From NCBI GenBank assembly GCA_027460605.1, contig JAPZAN010000180.1:1-5764 (forward strand): a stretch of 5,764 nt of DNA, written 5' to 3'. The notes below the pieces were generated by a model. The model was not told where the DNA came from. It saw only the letters and a program-made list of their open reading frames with translations, and searched no databases. Each line of letters opens with the position of its first letter. Position 1 is the first letter of the stretch. Positions 5,048 through 5,764 of this stretch are shown here, one piece after another. This DNA is from Candidatus Methanoperedens sp. GTDB taxonomy: Archaea > Halobacteriota > Methanosarcinia > Methanosarcinales > Methanoperedenaceae. The translations under genes and the position numbers were made by a program.

Positions 5048-5247
5048 ATGTAAGGTTCAACACTGTCGAACTGGCAATAATAACCGTAATGCGAAGGCAG
5101 CCTAATAATTGGTTTTCAACAAATGAGCTTGCGGATAGAATAAAAGTGGCTTGGGAGACAGCAGATAAGAACTTACAATCATTACATAAAAGGGGATATT
5201 TGGTTAAGGGTAAAAAGAAAGAAAGGATTCATTGGAGATTGTATTAG
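4987..5247 (+). CDS. small winged-helix-turn-helix DNA-binding protein
   Basis: This ORF of 86 residues has a winged helix occupying about residues 26-86. Helix 1 is TVELAIITVMRRQ, helix 2 is STNELADRIKV, the recognition helix is AWETADKNLQSLHKRG, and the wing is the YLVKGKKKERIHWRLY hairpin. The fold resembles small archaeal MarR/ArsR-like regulators that bind DNA as dimers. The target is unknown, and autoregulation through repeats at 4812-4884 is a reasonable guess. The start is uncertain. ATG 4987 has GGAGG at 4971-4975 with 11-nt spacing, like other genes here. ATG 5002 is also in frame, but both lie inside the 48-codon ORF, and residues 1-24 look less protein-like than the other frame. 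No ATG, GTG or TTG occurs between the TAA at 5047 and ATG 5089, which would truncate helix 1. It ends in tandem TAG TAG. Confidence 0.75.
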   Translation: MRKRPMRTFWHEVLFQGWILNVRFNTVELAIITVMRRQPNNWFSTNELADRIKVAWETADKNLQSLHKRGYLVKGKKKERIHWRLY

Positions 5248-5260
5248 TAGTGTCAATATT

Positions 5261-5764
5261 TTAATGATGTAAGCTGTTTAGGTTATAGGAGAACCAAAAA
5301 TAAAATATAATCATAAGAATATAAAATAAGACAATTGTCCATTTATCCTTTTTCATCAGTGCCGCCAGCATCACAAATGTAAGGTTGGTATAGGTGTTGA
5401 TAACAGTGTTCATTGGTACGGCAGTTGATTCTGGAGTTGTCGCAATGAGAAAGAAAGCTGTTAAGAACAAAGAGAAACTCAATGAAATTAAAAATGAGAT
5501 ACCAAATATAAACAATATAAATAGATAATATTTAATATCTTTCATTTTATTGTAAGACTCTTCTTTTTGTATAATAATATAATATAAAATTGCATAAAAA
5601 AGAAAAGTTATTGCCAGCCCGTAAAAGGTTCTTTCGCTAACTTTCAGCAAATCAAAAAGGTGAGCTGATAAACCCAGCAATATAGAGTACACCAATATTA
5701 GAAGTTGGATTAAATTTTTCTTTTGTTCAGAACTTTCCAGATTTATAACATCTATGGGAATTTT
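5261..5764 (-). CDS. multi-pass membrane protein of unknown function (partial, N-terminus beyond right edge)
   Basis: The minus-strand frame ending in TAA at 5263-5261 stays open to the edge of the window, giving 167 residues without a start. An internal TTG at 5695 is therefore unlikely to be the true start. The sequence begins in a polar stretch (KIPIDVINLESSEQKKN), then has about five hydrophobic segments: LIQLLILVYSILLGL, FYGLAITFLFYAILYYIII, the long YYLFILFIFGISFLISLSF region continuing to LFLTAFFLIATT, TNLTFVMLAALM, and WTIVLFYILMIIFYFWF. Short charged loops such as QKEESYNKMKD and KKDK separate them. It is AT-rich. No family is recognised and no catalytic motif is visible. It faces the winged-helix gene tail to tail across 13 nt. 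Confidence 0.7.
   Translation of the reverse strand, partial: KIPIDVINLESSEQKKNLIQLLILVYSILLGLSAHLFDLLKVSERTFYGLAITFLFYAILYYIIIQKEESYNKMKDIKYYLFILFIFGISFLISLSFSLFLTAFFLIATTPESTAVPMNTVINTYTNLTFVMLAALMKKDKWTIVLFYILMIIFYFWFSYNLNSLHH

Noticed and set aside
4881..5063. Minus-strand 60-codon ORF over the microprotein gene
   Set aside because: It reads antisense through the strong Shine-Dalgarno and Cys/His ORF and has no signals of its own.
5261..5695. Treating TTG 5695 as the start of the right-edge membrane protein
   Set aside because: The frame stays open to base 5764 and the upstream codons complete the first membrane segment, so the gene is more likely 5'-truncated by the window.
1..5764. 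tRNA, rRNA or riboswitch genes
   Set aside because: I saw no cloverleaf, rRNA segment or known riboswitch core in the intergenic spaces, though I could not run a covariance search.

Overview
The window looks archaeal. It carries a complete archaeosine-type tRNA-guanine transglycosylase gene (tgtA), several TATA-box promoters of archaeal form (one placed for near-leaderless transcription), and Shine-Dalgarno sequences of the GGAGG/GGTGAT kind. A TgtA that stops after the first C-terminal domain, without a PUA domain, together with the mixed base composition, would fit a methanosarcinalian-type euryarchaeote. That placement is an inference and cannot be proven from this window.

Left part, minus strand (1-2641). 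Reading in the direction of transcription there is an AT-rich gene for a two-helix membrane protein of unknown function, then tgtA only 3 nt downstream. Next comes a 99-bp interval of three hairpins flanked by an 11-bp direct repeat. A TATA box follows, then a 65-residue unknown basic protein gene, whose stop codon overlaps the TTG start of a gene running off the left edge. That last gene begins like a DUF6036-type nucleotidyltransferase-fold protein. The last two genes form a translationally coupled pair that resembles toxin-antitoxin or accessory modules.

Middle part, plus strand (2787-4757). Four closely packed genes run divergently from the membrane-protein gene across a 145-bp spacer: a left-handed beta-helix (hexapeptide repeat) acyltransferase, a DUF1405/YpjA-type membrane protein, a small protein with a CxC/CxxC metal-binding pattern, and a nitroreductase-family flavoprotein whose start region overlaps the end of the preceding gene. 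Gaps of 4 nt, 21 nt and a short overlap or near-overlap suggest one transcript. The substrates are not evident.

Right part (4758-5764). An AT-rich regulatory spacer with TATA-like boxes, AGGATA repeats and an 8-bp inverted repeat precedes a 48-codon Cys/His-rich microprotein gene that has the strongest Shine-Dalgarno in the window. That ORF overlaps, out of frame, the 5' end of a winged-helix DNA-binding protein gene. Convergent to it, 13 nt away, is a multi-pass membrane protein gene that has no start inside the window and runs off the right edge.

The observations most worth following are the repeat-flanked hairpin element next to tgtA, the overlapping Cys/His microprotein and winged-helix pair with its repeat-rich promoter, and the small-ORF/nucleotidyltransferase pair at the left edge.
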